Below, in pieces: positions 63,404-64,000 of a stretch of DNA of 64,000 bases (positions are counted from its first letter, which is position 1; each line of letters starts with the position of its first letter). The notes below the pieces were generated by a model that had not been told where the DNA came from, ran no database searches, and worked only from the letters and a program-made list of their open reading frames with translations. The translations under genes were made by a program, and so were the position numbers. The stretch is taken from the NCBI GenBank assembly GCA_965220535.1, contig OZ244833.1, positions 1,302,001 through 1,366,000 on the forward strand, given 5' to 3'. Source of the DNA: HK1 sp965220535. GTDB lineage: Bacteria > Pseudomonadota > Gammaproteobacteria > HK1.

Positions 63404-63816
63404 CGGCAGAAAACATGAGGGTCGAGAGCATCAAATCCGGCGGTCGCTTCGAGGAGATCGGAGCCTACAGCCGCGCCAAACGCATCGGCCCTCATATCTG
63501 GGTGGCGGGCACCACGGCGATCGAGCCCTCGGGACGCATTCACGCCCCCGGGGATTGCTACGCCCAGACCCGCTATGCCCTGCGCCGCATCGAAGGGGCG
63601 CTCGAGGCCGTCGGGGCGGAGCTGTCTCATGTCGTCCGCGTCCGCTGTTACCTTGCCGACATGGCGCACGCTGCGGAATTCATCCGCGCCCACGGGGAGG
63701 TTTTTCGCGGCATCGATCCCGTGCTGACGGCGGTCGCCGCCGGGCTCTCGCAACCGGAGCTGGTGGTCGAGATCGATGTCGATGCGATGATCCACGAAGC
63801 CCGCCCTTCGAAATGA
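63400..63816 (+). CDS. RidA/YjgF-family enamine/imine deaminase
   Basis: This 138-residue protein has the RidA core GPHIWVAGTTAIEPSGRI and RVRCYLADMAHAAEFIRAHG. It also has GIDPVLTAVAAGLSQPELVV, with an acidic residue in VVEIDVDA in place of part of the usual end motif. RidA proteins hydrolyse reactive imine/enamine intermediates formed by amine and amino acid oxidation. The start is GTG overlapping the upstream stop (GTGA). It is the last gene of the operon and supports an imine-forming step in the pathway. The usual Arg of the RidA site (Arg105 type) appears to lie in the RVRCY segment. Confidence 0.9.
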   Translation: MTAENMRVESIKSGGRFEEIGAYSRAKRIGPHIWVAGTTAIEPSGRIHAPGDCYAQTRYALRRIEGALEAVGAELSHVVRVRCYLADMAHAAEFIRAHGEVFRGIDPVLTAVAAGLSQPELVVEIDVDAMIHEARPSK

Positions 63817-64000
63817 TTCGACATGACCCGCATCGAGGATGCGTTCGTTCGATCTTCCAAGTCCGCAAAGTCTCGGCAGCGAGGAGATCGATCGGAAGTT
63901 CTCGCATCAAAAGCCATACCCGCAGACCGAGGCCGGGCTTTTCCCTCGGTCCGATAACGACGCTGCATATCCCGAATAACAATCCCGATAAAAAAGAGGG

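Overview
The window looks like a chromosomal segment of a GC-rich alphaproteobacterium, probably a heterotroph living on small organic acids and methylated or amino compounds. This is an inference from gene content: two complete TRAP transporters, a tripartite tricarboxylate (Tct) transporter, a dimethylglycine/sarcosine-dehydrogenase-type flavoprotein, a fused B12 mutase (IcmF), isocitrate lyase, and Glx/N-methylglutamate-synthase-type proteins. Most genes are high in GC and densely packed. Two stretches, about 31.3-36.2 kb and 57.5-61.4 kb, are visibly richer in AT and look acquired.

Layout. 0.1-5.5 kb: icmF and an orphan peptide/opine-type binding protein, both on the minus strand. 6.5-16.7 kb (plus): cystathionine beta-lyase, covalent-FAD DMGDH-like protein, beta-hydroxyacid dehydrogenase, a small zinc ribbon with a coupled mini-ORF, a secreted Calx-beta-like repeat protein, a HAD hydrolase and fumarase C. 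16.9-21.5 kb (minus): a PdxA-family dehydrogenase with a DctP-Q-M TRAP system. 21.7-22.6 kb: a membrane-anchored coiled-coil protein made of 11 nearly identical 14-residue repeats. 23-31.3 kb: isocitrate lyase, a carboxymuconolactone-decarboxylase-like protein, a second TRAP system whose large permease carries an unusual coiled-coil tail, and a ChaC-like protein. 31.3-36.2 kb: a decayed IS1595-type transposase and a very large secreted protein. This protein shares a cysteine-containing C-terminal domain with the Calx-beta protein 20 kb away. 37-43 kb: a quinone-reductase-like protein, a DadA-like oxidase, an HcnC-like/HcnA-like pair and dapA. 43.3-48 kb (minus): tctC-tctB-tctA-AtuA family-DUF4387, with overlapping starts.

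48.4-63.8 kb is the most interesting part. A GlxB-GlxC-GlxD set (the architecture of N-methylglutamate synthase) and an MSOX-family FAD oxidase lie next to a compact operon. That operon encodes a glutamine-synthetase-like gamma-glutamyl ligase, the microcompartment shell pentamer (EutN/CcmL), a shell hexamer, an opine-dehydrogenase-like protein with an encapsulation-peptide-like N-terminus, a CoA-acylating aldehyde dehydrogenase, a tandem-domain shell trimer, a malate-dehydrogenase-like enzyme with an unusual N-terminal extension, and a RidA protein. Together they suggest a microcompartment that handles an aldehyde released from an amine through a gamma-glutamyl/N-alkylglutamate route. The substrate is not identified, and the phosphotransacylase and alcohol dehydrogenase of classical metabolosomes are not in the window.

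A two-gene restriction-modification island has inserted exactly between the aldehyde dehydrogenase and shell-trimer genes. It is flanked by a 95-bp perfect direct repeat that continues into a decayed second copy of the shell-trimer gene. The repeat preserves both the end of the dehydrogenase gene and the start of the intact shell gene, so the insertion appears to have spared both reading frames.

Many spacers across the window carry short (9-18 bp) tandem duplications, often next to start or stop codons. No rRNA, tRNA, CRISPR array or riboswitch was recognised.
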